From Candidatus Accumulibacter aalborgensis (GTDB taxonomy: Bacteria > Pseudomonadota > Gammaproteobacteria > Burkholderiales > Rhodocyclaceae): a stretch of 64,000 nt of DNA. How positions within the stretch are numbered: position 1 is the first letter of the stretch; each line of letters opens with the position of its first letter. The position numbers and the translations under genes were made by a program. The notes under the pieces are model-generated. The model searched no databases. It saw only the letters and a program-made list of their open reading frames with translations, and had not been told where the DNA came from. Positions 33,301 through 44,032 of this stretch are shown here, in pieces. The stretch is from positions 1 through 64,000 of the forward strand of contig NZ_FLQX01000097.1 in assembly GCF_900089955.1 (NCBI RefSeq), read 5' to 3'.

Positions 33301-33883
33301 GGCGGCGCGCGAGCGCAAGGGCTACCTCGACGCGCAGTCGGCAGATCTGACCCAGGCGATGGAAACGCTGGAGAATGCGATTCGACGCATCGACCGCGAA
33401 ACAAGGGATCTTCTGCAGACCACGTACGATTCGGTCAACCGCAGCTTTGGCGAGCTGTTTCCGACCCTCTTTGGCGGTGGCGAGGCCAGGCTGATCATGA
33501 CCGGCGACGAAATCCTCGACGCCGGCTTGCAGGTGATGGCGCAACCGCCGGGCAAGAAAAACTCGACGATTCATCTGCTTTCCGGCGGCGAAAAGGCGTT
33601 GACGGCGATAGCGCTGGTATTCTCGATGTTTCAGCTCAACCCGGCGCCTTTCTGTCTGCTTGACGAAGTCGATGCACCGCTTGACGATACCAATACCGAG
33701 CGTTTCTGTGCCATGGTACGGCGTATGTCGACCCAGACGCAGTTTCTGTTCATCAGCCACAACAAGATCACGATGGAGATGGCGCAACAACTCGTCGGAG
33801 TGACCATGCAGGAATCCGGCGTCTCGCGCATTGTTGAAGTCGATATGGAAGAAGCGCTGCGCTTGCGCGAGCAACTCGTTTAG
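30353..33883 (+). CDS. smc: Chromosome segregation ATPase SMC
   Basis: 1176-residue SMC protein that compacts and aligns sister chromosomes as part of the SMC-ScpAB complex. N-terminal head with Walker A GPNGCGKSN (about residue 32), two long coiled-coil arms rich in Glu/Arg/Gln, and a hinge around residues 510-640 (LQHGEPLWKSLHVEAGWEDA onward). The C-terminal head has signature LSGGEKALTAIAL and Walker B FCLLDEVDAPLDD. ATG at 30353 matches RLTKLKLAGFKSF of the family. smc-zipA-ligA is a typical beta/gammaproteobacterial order. scpA/scpB are not in the window. Confidence 0.97.
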   Translation: MRLTKLKLAGFKSFVDPTTVALPGQLVGVVGPNGCGKSNVMDAVRWVLGESKASELRGESMQDVIFNGSASRKPVSRAAVELVFDNALGRLSGQWSQYAELSVKRLLTRSGQSEYYINNLHVRRKDVTDLFLGTGLGPRAYAIIGQGTISRIIEAKPDELRVFLEEAAGVSRYKERRKETENRLRDTRDNLARVEDIRLELGAQMERLESQASVARQYREYSDDLTRRQHLLWLLRRNEAQVERDRLAREVEQAVTDLEARNAALRDLEARIEEAREAHFAGSDGVHAAQSGLFAANAEVARLEAEIRHRRESQREYETRLARLTDDSAHWQAQAEKLASDDERWQGLLALADERFEQGRLRLEARQERLPLGEENHAAALDALSRRRAEMAQAERRLHVEQANRGHAQRSLQALASRRERLLLERQSMPLPDDTELTDRQEDLAVLRERIGVALDSQQGAQQELPRLEQRRREVLAEVQHAQRERAEANARRMALEQLQQRLQSNGKLDDWLRRNRLQHGEPLWKSLHVEAGWEDALEAVLRERLGALLADAADPAWSKDRPGSRLTLLLPAAGVAGTPAAPRSAVGTAVDDLLLARVRCDRADLAAILADWLAEVLTAPDLATALARRPGLSASACCVTPGGDIVSRQSVTLFAPDSGGHGLLERQREIDALAGLMASRDEAVELAQTGLAETEQHLRDAQQTLQESRQQLGVLQDRAHAIQVETLKLAQVRERFRERQAQIDDSLAEMAAEEESESERLFIVDEAIDLLREQIGDLQAVMNGARALLEQTERALRDERERVASAERELREAEFAQRECRSKLQELGSGRALAAQQGERIADELARCTESATALQADDIEPKLQAALDHRVAREHALAHARDVLEAAANGLRALDEQRLRVEQSLDPLRDRIGELKLKEQAASLNCEQFASQLSAANADEQALAADLVGARAGPLQSAITALQRSIDALGAVNLAALDELEAARERKGYLDAQSADLTQAMETLENAIRRIDRETRDLLQTTYDSVNRSFGELFPTLFGGGEARLIMTGDEILDAGLQVMAQPPGKKNSTIHLLSGGEKALTAIALVFSMFQLNPAPFCLLDEVDAPLDDTNTERFCAMVRRMSTQTQFLFISHNKITMEMAQQLVGVTMQESGVSRIVEVDMEEALRLREQLV

Positions 33884-33891
33884 GAATAGAG

Positions 33892-37187
<3,296 letters not shown>

Positions 37188-37257
37188 GCCGGCGCACCAC
37201 CGTCGGGCGGAGCGACGCCGCGCATGTCCATGAACAGCCGGTGTCGCGAGGGGGTGC

Positions 37258-37806
37258 ATGATCGATCCGCAGCAGGCGATGGCCATCCTCGCTTCAGCCG
37301 AGATGATTCACTCGGCCGACGCGGTTTCTGCGGCGGTCAGCCGCGTCGCGCGTGAGATCAACGAAAGGTTTCGCGACAGCAATCCGCTACTGCTGTGCGT
37401 GATGAACGGCGGCGTGCCTTTCGCCGGCCACCTGATGACGCAGCTCTCGTTTCCGCTTGACTTCGACCATGTGCATGTCGGCCGTTACGGACAGGCGACC
37501 AGCGGCGGCGAACTGTGCTGGCGCAGCGAGCCGTCGGTGTCGGTCAGCGGGCGAACGGTGCTGGTGGTCGACGATATCCTCGATGAGGGGCTGACGCTGG
37601 CTGCGATTCGTGATCGCTTGCTGCAACTGGGTGCCGACGCCTGCTACACAGTGGTGTTGACCGACAAGATGAACGGCCGGGAGAAGCCGATTCAAGCCGA
37701 TTTCGTCGCGTTGACCGTTCCCGATCGTTTCCTTTTCGGTTACGGCATGGACGTTGGCGGCGCCTGGCGCAATTTACCGGCGATCTACGCCATGCGGGAG
37801 GATTGA
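37258..37806 (+). CDS. hpt: Hypoxanthine-guanine phosphoribosyltransferase
   Basis: 182-residue type I phosphoribosyltransferase for purine salvage. The PRPP-binding loop is VLVVDDILDEGLTL, and CVMNGGVPFAGHLM is the pyrophosphate loop region. The C-terminal FLFGYGMDVGGAWRNLP matches the purine-binding segment of HPRTs. It directly precedes methylthioinosine phosphorylase, whose product hypoxanthine it would recycle. Confidence 0.92.
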   Translation: MIDPQQAMAILASAEMIHSADAVSAAVSRVAREINERFRDSNPLLLCVMNGGVPFAGHLMTQLSFPLDFDHVHVGRYGQATSGGELCWRSEPSVSVSGRTVLVVDDILDEGLTLAAIRDRLLQLGADACYTVVLTDKMNGREKPIQADFVALTVPDRFLFGYGMDVGGAWRNLPAIYAMRED

Positions 37807-37807
37807 C

Positions 37808-38551
37808 ATGCTGGCCATCATCGGTGGCAGCGGGCTGACCGAGTTCGCCAGCCTTGAGGTTTCACAACGCAAGCGGGTCAGCACGCCCTACGGCGAGCCG
37901 TCCGCAGCGCTCACTTTCGGCCGGATCGGCGGCCGACCGGTCGTTTTTCTCGCGCGCCATGGCGACCCACACGGCATCCCGCCGCATCAGGTGAATTACC
38001 GGGCCAACCTCTGGGCTCTGGCTGAGTGTGCGCCGGTCGGTATCGTTTCTGTGGCCGCGGTCGGCGGCATTCGTTCGGGCTTGAAGCCTGGCGATCTGGT
38101 CATCCCGCACCAGATCATCGACTATACCTGGGGTCGCGAATCGACCTACCACGAATGGCCGGACAGCCCGGTCAGGCACGTCGACTTCAGCGAACCCTTC
38201 GATCCTTGTCTGCGCCAGAGTCTCATCGACGCGGCAGAAGCCACCGGCGCCGCCGTCAGCGCCTCCGCAGTCTACGCAGCCACACAGGGGCCGCGGCTCG
38301 AAACGGCGGCCGAGATCGACCGGTTGGAGCGCGATGGCGCCGCCGTCGTCGGCATGACCGGCATGCCCGAGGCGGTATTGGCGCGTGAACTGGCCATCGC
38401 CTATGCCGCGATCAACGTTGTCGCCAACTACGCGGCCGGGCGAGGCGACAGTCGGCAGGGAATCAGCCTTGAAGCGATTCACGGCGTCCTCGATGCCTCG
38501 ATGCACCGGGTGCGCGCGATCATCGAAAGGATGCTGTCGGCCAATGATTAG
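37808..38551 (+). CDS. S-methyl-5'-thioinosine phosphorylase
   Basis: 247 residues of the MTAP/purine nucleoside phosphorylase family. N-terminal phosphate loop [10 protein letters not shown], then [23 protein letters not shown] as in the Pseudomonas MTI phosphorylase. The base-binding region [14 protein letters not shown] and [13 protein letters not shown] differ from MTA phosphorylases. Expected reaction: methylthioinosine plus phosphate to hypoxanthine and methylthioribose-1-phosphate. One base after hpt, overlapping def by eight bases. MTA phosphorylase activity is the alternative. Confidence 0.85.
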   Translation: MLAIIGGSGLTEFASLEVSQRKRVSTPYGEPSAALTFGRIGGRPVVFLARHGDPHGIPPHQVNYRANLWALAECAPVGIVSVAAVGGIRSGLKPGDLVIPHQIIDYTWGRESTYHEWPDSPVRHVDFSEPFDPCLRQSLIDAAEATGAAVSASAVYAATQGPRLETAAEIDRLERDGAAVVGMTGMPEAVLARELAIAYAAINVVANYAAGRGDSRQGISLEAIHGVLDASMHRVRAIIERMLSAND

Positions 38552-39077
38552 ACCAGTCCTCAGGATGGGCGACCCGCGCCTGTGGCAAAAGGCCAGACCC
38601 GTCGAGCAATTCGCCACGCCGGAGCTTTACTCGCTGATCGCCGACATGGAAGAAACGATGCGCCACCTGGACGGCGCGGGCTTGGCCGCGCCGCAGATCG
38701 GGGTCGATCTGCGGGTGGTGATCTTTGGCGTTGACTGCAACGCACGCTACCCGGATGCCGAGCAGGTGCCGTGGACGGTATTGATCAATCCACTGCTCAA
38801 GCCGCTCTCGTCGGACATCGAAGAGGGTTGGGAAGGCTGCCTGTCGGTGCCGGGTCTGCGCGGCTGGGTAGCGCGCTGCAGCCGCTTGCGCTACTCCGGC
38901 TTCGACGCCTTCGGTCGGCCGATCGACCGCTCGGTCGACGGCTTCCACGCGCGCGTCGTGCAACACGAATGTGACCACCTTGACGGCATTCTGTATCCGA
39001 TGCGCATCCGGGATCTGACCCGCTTTGGCTTTGTCGAGGAACTTTTTCCCGGCGGTGGTGCGGGGGCTGCCGAGTGA
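38544..39077 (+). CDS. def: Peptide deformylase
   Basis: Removes N-formyl from nascent proteins; 177 residues. The three motifs are present: [16 protein letters not shown] and QHECDHLDG, giving the Cys/His/His metal site. The ATG at 38544 overlaps the upstream stop; the frame before it is read-through into the phosphorylase gene. A second def with fmt is usual elsewhere in such genomes. Confidence 0.94.
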   Translation: MIRPVLRMGDPRLWQKARPVEQFATPELYSLIADMEETMRHLDGAGLAAPQIGVDLRVVIFGVDCNARYPDAEQVPWTVLINPLLKPLSSDIEEGWEGCLSVPGLRGWVARCSRLRYSGFDAFGRPIDRSVDGFHARVVQHECDHLDGILYPMRIRDLTRFGFVEELFPGGGAGAAE

Positions 39078-39182
39078 GCAGCGGTGCACGAGAGCTGTCC
39101 GTCCTTTCTGCTGCTGATGTTTCTACTTAAACCGGCTCTCTGCCGAACCGATCAGCGCTACGGCGCCGTTTTGGGCTAGGAT

Positions 39183-39704
39183 ATGTCTTTGACGAACAGG
39201 CCAGCCGTGGTACCCCGATATCGAATTCTCTTTGTCTGCATGGGTAACATCTGTCGCTCGCCGATGGCTGAAGCGGTTACCCGTGCCATGGCTCAACGAG
39301 AAGGCCTGGCGACGATGCTCGAGCTGGACTCGGCGGGAACGCACGGCCATTACCACGCCGGTGAGGCGCCGGACGCACGGGCGCGGCGGATAGCGGCAAC
39401 ACGGGGATACGACCTGTCACGACTTCGCGCGAGGTCGGTCGTCGCTGCAGACTTCGAACGTTTCGACCGTATCCTGGCCATGGATGAGGAGAATCTGTCC
39501 GGACTGCAGCGCATCTGCCCGGAGGCAAGCCGCTTCAAGCTTGGACTGTTTCTCGATTACGCCGATGGCGCAGGGATAGCCGAGGTTCCCGATCCTTACT
39601 ACGGCGCTGACGCGGGTTTCGAGCGCGTTCTCGACCTCTGCGAGCAGGCGGCGGAAGGGCTGCTGGCGGCCTACAGGCGCGGGCCGCCGTCCGCGTCCGC
39701 ATAA
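39183..39704 (+). CDS. Low molecular weight protein tyrosine phosphatase
   Basis: 173 residues. P-loop CMGNICRSP (Cys-x5-Arg-Ser, near residues 19-27) and the general-acid loop VPDPYYG at about 140. Fold and length match the LMW-PTP family, which in bacteria often acts with tyrosine kinases in polysaccharide export. No kinase is adjacent here, so the partner is unknown. Confidence 0.92.
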   Translation: MSLTNRPAVVPRYRILFVCMGNICRSPMAEAVTRAMAQREGLATMLELDSAGTHGHYHAGEAPDARARRIAATRGYDLSRLRARSVVAADFERFDRILAMDEENLSGLQRICPEASRFKLGLFLDYADGAGIAEVPDPYYGADAGFERVLDLCEQAAEGLLAAYRRGPPSASA

Positions 39705-39710
39705 GCGGAG

Positions 39711-40094
39711 TCAGTGTTCAGTCAGTGCGTGCGGCTGGCTTGCCTTGGCTGCCTCGTCACCAGGGCGCGAGACGTGTTCCGTCAGCTGGCTTTCCATGGG
39801 GTTGAAAGCAGCGCTCGCTGCTGCGTGGCCGGCGCGTGCCAGACGTCTGAGCAGACGCTGCTGGGCGAAGGTCTCTGACGGATCAGGTTTTCCCAACAGG
39901 TATTCGGAGCCGTGTTTGGTTGTCACCACCATCGCGTCAGACTGAAAACTGTAGCTGGTGATCGGTGACGTTCTGATGTGTGAAGACGAGGGGAAGCGCG
40001 GATTACTGCCGTACACCCGCCCCTCGATACAGACCAGAGTCGCGCCGTCACGCGTGAGCAACTCTAGTGCTTTCCAGTTATTGAGAATATTCAT
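39711..40094 (-). CDS. Orphan hypothetical protein
   Basis: 127 residues, no recognised domain. The N-terminal half is beta-rich and polar (ATLVCIEGRVYGSNPRF, then ITSYSFQSDAMVVTT and GSEYLLGKP). A helical Ala/Arg segment (QQRLLRRLARAGHAAASAAF) and a disordered tail follow. No signal peptide or membrane segment. The ATG follows GAGGAAG, a strong ribosome-binding site, so it is probably translated. Codon use is less GC-biased than in its neighbours. A sigma-54-like promoter lies about 330 bases upstream. Convergent with the phosphatase gene six bases away. Confidence 0.65.
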   Translation of the reverse strand: MNILNNWKALELLTRDGATLVCIEGRVYGSNPRFPSSSHIRTSPITSYSFQSDAMVVTTKHGSEYLLGKPDPSETFAQQRLLRRLARAGHAAASAAFNPMESQLTEHVSRPGDEAAKASQPHALTEH

Positions 40095-40228
40095 GGTGCT
40101 TCCTCACTCTGAGCGCGGCGTGAAGTGCCGAAGCAAGCGCCAATTCTAGCCCACAACAGAATCGAGTGCAGTCTTTCCGGCGTGGCGCCGATACCTTGGA
40201 CCTGGTTGCGCAGGCGCGTATCCGATAG

Positions 40229-40426
40229 GGTAATGATCATTTTTCGCTTAACCGGGATGGCCGGTTCAAAAGCACGCTGGAGGAGATTGACTCTCCGCCG
40301 CTAAACTTGCCCGAGGGACTGACGACCCGCATTGTGTCCCTTAGACCCCCGATGACCGATCTGTCGCCGAATGTCTCTCGATACAGAGTGACCATTGGGC
40401 ACCGAACAGATGCCGGTGGTTCCTAA
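40229..40426 (+). pseudogene. Possible coding remnant
   Basis: Sixty-five open codons between TAG and TAA, translating to a protein-like sequence (for example FKSTLEEIDSPPLNLPEGL). There is no initiator or ribosome-binding site at the 5' end. Third-position GC is around 60 percent by eye, below that of neighbouring genes. It could be the tail of a decayed gene; chance is not excluded. Confidence 0.25.
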
Positions 40427-40441
40427 GCAAGAACCTTGCCA
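40427..40441 (-). promoter_or_regulatory. Sigma-54-like (-24/-12) promoter for the orphan gene
   Basis: On the minus strand TGGCAAGGTTCTTGC matches TGGCAC-N5-TTGC with one mismatch (A for C at the last -24 position). GG and GC dinucleotides are at the required 10-base interval. It points at the gene 39711-40094 with a leader of about 320 bases. A sigma-54 activator (prsR) exists in this window. Confidence 0.45.
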
Positions 40442-40599
40442 GGCACTTCTTCAAGCTAGTTATTTAGTTAAAACAATCTATTATCGAGTTCTGTAAAGGC
40501 TATGCCGAAGTCATGTGTAAAATATTCCGACACTCTCGGCTGTTTGGCGAACAGCGCACCGTCGGGCGGGTGCTGAGAAATGTGGCCAGGAAACACGTT

Positions 40600-42102
40600 C
40601 TACAGAAGGCAGTTTCTTTCGTCAGAGCCCAGCGTTTCGACGCCGGCCAGTTGCCGTTCGAGTATCGCCAAGGTAGCTTCGGAGGCGTCGTGACCTTTTG
40701 CCAGCCGGGCGCGGACGCGGAACCGCAACTGCTCCGGGGTCGCCTGTGGTGCGACGATGAAGAAGGCAACTCCGGCGTGCGCCGCGAGCGCCCGAAAGGC
40801 GTCTCGGCGCGATCTTTCTAGGAAGGCAGCGTCGACGATCACCGACCAGCCGGCAGCCAGCAAGTTCGCGGTGAGTTCGGACAGCCGTTGGTAAGTCATT
40901 TCGCTGGCGTCCTGCGTGTAGATGCCGCCGCCAGCCGGCGAGCCGCTGTTGGCCGCCGGCGCGACGCCAAACAGGCGCTTACGTTCGACATCCGAGCGCA
41001 GGCGCAGCGTGCTTGCCTGCGGGTCGCCAAGCAACAGCCGTCTCGACGCTCGGCTCTTGCCGCAGCCGGCAACCCCGTGGGTGATGATCAGCCGCGGTCG
41101 CGCTGGTTCAGCCAGGCGCTCGGCGAGTGCGAGGTAGGCGTACGCCCGGCCAGGGTCGCCGTTGGCCTGCGCGGCACGGATTGCCGTGACCTTGGCCCGG
41201 ACCAGCGCACGATAGACGGCATAGAAGCGCAGCACGGGAACCGCGTCATAGTCGCCGCTGCCACTGAGCCACTCGTTCACCAGCCAACCGGCCAGGCCAG
41301 GCTGGCGCTGGTCGAGCAGGTCGATGTAGGTGAAAGCGATCTCGCTGGCGACGTCGATCCAGCGCAGGTCTTCACTGAACTCGATGCAGTCGAACATGCG
41401 CACGCGCTCGTCGATCAGTACCAGGTTGCCGAGGTGCAGATCGCCGTGACACTCGCGGACACTGCCGGCAGCCTTGCGGGCCGCAAAGCGCGCGGCCTGA
41501 CGGTCAAATTCGCAGTTCGTCCATTCGGCCAGACGTGCCAGTCGGCTCTGCTCGTCATGCCTGGGCAGCAGCGCTTGCAGTTCCGCGAAATTTTCGCTCG
41601 CCTGCGCAAGTACTCGCTTGGGTTGACCGAAAGGCGTTGCCAGCGGCGCCGTCGCCGCGCACTCATGAAACGTGGTGATCACGGTGGCGAGGTTGGCAAC
41701 GTGGTGCGGCCGCAGTTGCCCGCGCGCGCAGAGATGGTCCAGCCGGCCGGCTTCGGCGAAGCGGCGCATCCGCAGCGCGTACTCGATGATCGGTCCGGTG
41801 CCGCCGATCTGCGGGTCTTCCGGGGGGCCGGCGATAGGCACGACGTTCAGATAGAGGTCGGCGGCAAAGCGGCGGTTGAGGCGCAGCTCGGCTTCGCAAC
41901 AGACGCGCCGCTTGTCGAGCGTGCCGTAGTCGAGAAAGGGTAGCGTCACGGCTTTTTTGATCTTGTAGACGAAATCGCCAGCCAGCAGCAGCCACGAGGC
42001 GTGCGTCTCGACCAGTTCCACCCTCGCCACCGGTGTCGTTGGGTTGGCATAGCGTGCTGGTTCGAGCAGGGCTTTGATCAGCGGTGGCAAGGCTTTGCGC
42101 AT
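40600..42102 (-). CDS. Kinase-like / P-loop ATPase fusion (COG2187-COG0645)
   Basis: 500 residues in two parts. The N-terminal ~330 residues resemble aminoglycoside phosphotransferase-like kinases, with the catalytic loop ECHGDLHLGNLVL and the metal-binding MFDCIEFSEDLRW. The C-terminal part is a P-loop kinase with Walker A THGVAGCGKSRASRR. Substrate unknown; such fusions are widespread in proteobacteria. ATG at 42102 is preceded by AAGGA. An in-frame TTG at 42144 would add 14 residues that partly repeat the N terminus (MRKALP twice). Confidence 0.85.
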   Translation of the reverse strand: MRKALPPLIKALLEPARYANPTTPVARVELVETHASWLLLAGDFVYKIKKAVTLPFLDYGTLDKRRVCCEAELRLNRRFAADLYLNVVPIAGPPEDPQIGGTGPIIEYALRMRRFAEAGRLDHLCARGQLRPHHVANLATVITTFHECAATAPLATPFGQPKRVLAQASENFAELQALLPRHDEQSRLARLAEWTNCEFDRQAARFAARKAAGSVRECHGDLHLGNLVLIDERVRMFDCIEFSEDLRWIDVASEIAFTYIDLLDQRQPGLAGWLVNEWLSGSGDYDAVPVLRFYAVYRALVRAKVTAIRAAQANGDPGRAYAYLALAERLAEPARPRLIITHGVAGCGKSRASRRLLLGDPQASTLRLRSDVERKRLFGVAPAANSGSPAGGGIYTQDASEMTYQRLSELTANLLAAGWSVIVDAAFLERSRRDAFRALAAHAGVAFFIVAPQATPEQLRFRVRARLAKGHDASEATLAILERQLAGVETLGSDERNCLL

Positions 42103-42275
42103 CCAGCAATCCTTCGTGATGCGTCGCGGCAAGGCCTTGCGCAAATCTTCGAGCGGCGCAGCCGATGGCCCAGGTGTTCAGGCTGGCCAGAGCCTGGTCG
42201 ACGCTGAGGACATGAATACGCAAGGGATGGGACTCCTGAGCAATAATCTACACCCTTGGCGGCAGCATTGCCACA

Positions 42276-42290
42276 AAACGGTCATGACTT
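42276..42290 (+). repeat. 15-bp motif AAACGGTCATGACTT, copy 3
   Basis: Identical to the copies at 16439 and 18468. It ends four bases before the ATG of the potassium channel gene, where a bound protein would block translation initiation-site transcription or the transcript would carry it in the ribosome-binding region. No other ribosome-binding site is clear for that ATG. Confidence 0.6.
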
Positions 42291-42294
42291 GATA

Positions 42295-44007
42295 ATGAAA
42301 GGCTATCGGGCGTATGGCCGCCCGCCAATTGGGTTTCCAGCAATGCGAAAAGTGAATCAGGGCTTGCAGCGATCGACGTGGCGTCTGATTAGCCTTTTCT
42401 TCAGCATGCCGACCGCGGTCGTCGTCTTTGGCACCATCTTCATGTTCGCCTCGGAGTATCTCGAGGGGAAACCGATGGGTTTCTGGTCCAGTCTCGAATG
42501 GGCCTCCGAGACACTGACCACCACCGGCTATGGCGCCTACGCGCCGTGGAACCATCCGGTGATGATCGTCTTCGTGATCCTCACGCAGTTCGTCGGCATG
42601 TTCTTCCTGGTGCTGATCTTTCCCTTCTATGTCATGCCGTACATCGAGGAGCGTTTCGAAGTACGTCTCGCGCATGTGCTGCCGGAGATGAGCGGCCGCG
42701 TGCTGTTCTACCGCTATGGTCCGGCGATCGAATCGCTCCTCGATGAATTTCAACGCACCGCCACCGCCTTCGTTGTTCTCGAGGAAGACGTGGAACTGGC
42801 CCGCAACCTGCGTAATCGGGGCTACGAAGTGGTCCTGGGCAAGCTTGACGAAGAGCCGGACGCGCTGTCTGGCGTTGAAGACGCACGTGCCGTGGTAGCC
42901 AACGCCGATGACCACGCCAATGCTATCTGCATCCTGATCGCCCGCGAGCAGGGCTTCAAGGGGCCGATCTATGCGCTGGCCGACGATCCCCTGTACCGGC
43001 CACCGATGCTTCAGGTCGGGGCCAGCGAGGTGTTTACCCCGTCGCACGTGCTCGCTGCGGCGCTGGCCGCGCGCGCCAGCATTCGCCTCAGCCCGCCGGC
43101 CGAGGGAATGCACCTGCTTGGCAGCCAGGTCGGGCTGGCCGAATTCCGGGTGCGCGCGAACAGTCCGCTGGCCGGAAAACGGCTCGGTGACCTGCAGTTG
43201 CGCGTGCGTCATGGCGTCACCGTTATTGGCCAGTGGACCTGCGGTGCCTTCAGGGCTGTCGAGGGGCCCGATACGCGCATCGAGGCCGGCGCGATTCTGG
43301 TCATCGTCGGCGCGCAAGCCAATCTGGCCAAGGTTGAACGCCTGGCTATCCCGATTCGCCGCAGCGGGCCGATCGTTCTCGCCGGCTACGGAGCTGTCGG
43401 CAGAAAATTTGTCGAAATGCTCAACGATGCCGGGGACACGACGATCGTCATCGACCAGCAAGCGATCCCCGGTGTCGACGTGGTCGGCAACGTGCTCGAA
43501 TACGCGACCATGGAACGTGCCGGCGTGCGCGCGGCGAGCGCCGTCGTGCTGGTGTTGAACAACGACAGCGAAGGAGTGTTCGCCACCGCCGTGGTCCGCG
43601 ACCATGCGCCAGAGGTGCCGCTGATCGTGCGCGCCAATCGGGTCCAGAACATCCCACGCCTTTACCAGGCCGGCGCTGATTTCGCCCTCTCGGTGGGGCA
43701 GGTCGCTGGCCAGATCCTGGCCTACCATTTGCGTGGCGAACAGGCGATCGCCGTCGAGCAGCGCCTCAAGTTCATTCGGGTCGCCGCCGGCAAGCTGGCC
43801 GGTGGCCACCCGTGGCGCGATCAGGTGCGCGAGCGAACCGGGGCAGCCGTGGTCGCGGTCGAGCGCGGCGACCGGGTCATCGTCGAGTTCGAGGACGATT
43901 TCATGATTCATCCCGACGACACGCTGTTCGTCTGCGGAACGTTGGCCAGCCTGGAGAGCTACTTGCGCGAGTTCGAGACGGCGCTGGCCGACACGCCGCG
44001 CGCGTGA
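42295..44007 (+). CDS. Potassium channel with two RCK (TrkA-N/TrkA-C) domains
   Basis: 570 residues. Two membrane helices (SLFFSMPTAVVVFGTIFMFA and VMIVFVILTQFVGMFFLVLI) flank a pore loop with selectivity filter TTTGYG. Cytoplasmic RCK-N1 (from about 120), an RCK-C, RCK-N2 with an intact GYGAVG nucleotide fingerprint (about 365) and a final RCK-C (about 490-560) follow. In RCK-N1 the expected GxGxxG is replaced by YRYGPAI, so it probably does not bind nucleotide. ATG at 42295 assumed; a downstream ATG at 42343 (RKVNQGLQRS) is an alternative start. Confidence 0.88.
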   Translation: MKGYRAYGRPPIGFPAMRKVNQGLQRSTWRLISLFFSMPTAVVVFGTIFMFASEYLEGKPMGFWSSLEWASETLTTTGYGAYAPWNHPVMIVFVILTQFVGMFFLVLIFPFYVMPYIEERFEVRLAHVLPEMSGRVLFYRYGPAIESLLDEFQRTATAFVVLEEDVELARNLRNRGYEVVLGKLDEEPDALSGVEDARAVVANADDHANAICILIAREQGFKGPIYALADDPLYRPPMLQVGASEVFTPSHVLAAALAARASIRLSPPAEGMHLLGSQVGLAEFRVRANSPLAGKRLGDLQLRVRHGVTVIGQWTCGAFRAVEGPDTRIEAGAILVIVGAQANLAKVERLAIPIRRSGPIVLAGYGAVGRKFVEMLNDAGDTTIVIDQQAIPGVDVVGNVLEYATMERAGVRAASAVVLVLNNDSEGVFATAVVRDHAPEVPLIVRANRVQNIPRLYQAGADFALSVGQVAGQILAYHLRGEQAIAVEQRLKFIRVAAGKLAGGHPWRDQVRERTGAAVVAVERGDRVIVEFEDDFMIHPDDTLFVCGTLASLESYLREFETALADTPRA

Positions 44008-44032
44008 AAGATCTGCGGCACGCGCAGCGCCA

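Larger units (their letters stand above)
40095..40599. other. Gene-poor gap upstream of the orphan gene
   Basis: 505 bases without a supported gene, visibly richer in A+T than the rest (notably 40451-40500). It contains the sigma-54-like site on the minus strand and, on the plus strand, a stop-to-stop open frame at 40229-40426. That frame has 65 codons and no start codon near its head, and reads like a protein fragment. Other short frames here are antisense to the kinase/ATPase gene or lack ribosome-binding sites. Confidence 0.6.

Noticed and set aside
31480-33318. 612-codon minus-strand open frame, Ser/Arg-rich
   Set aside because: Antisense to the smc coiled coils; the Ser/Arg bias is the complement of Glu/Ala/Arg codons.
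41663-42223. TTG-initiated minus-strand frame with AGGAG upstream
   Set aside because: Its first ~30 residues look plausible, but the rest is an out-of-frame shadow of the kinase/ATPase gene. A real 186-residue protein overlapping a conserved gene is unlikely.
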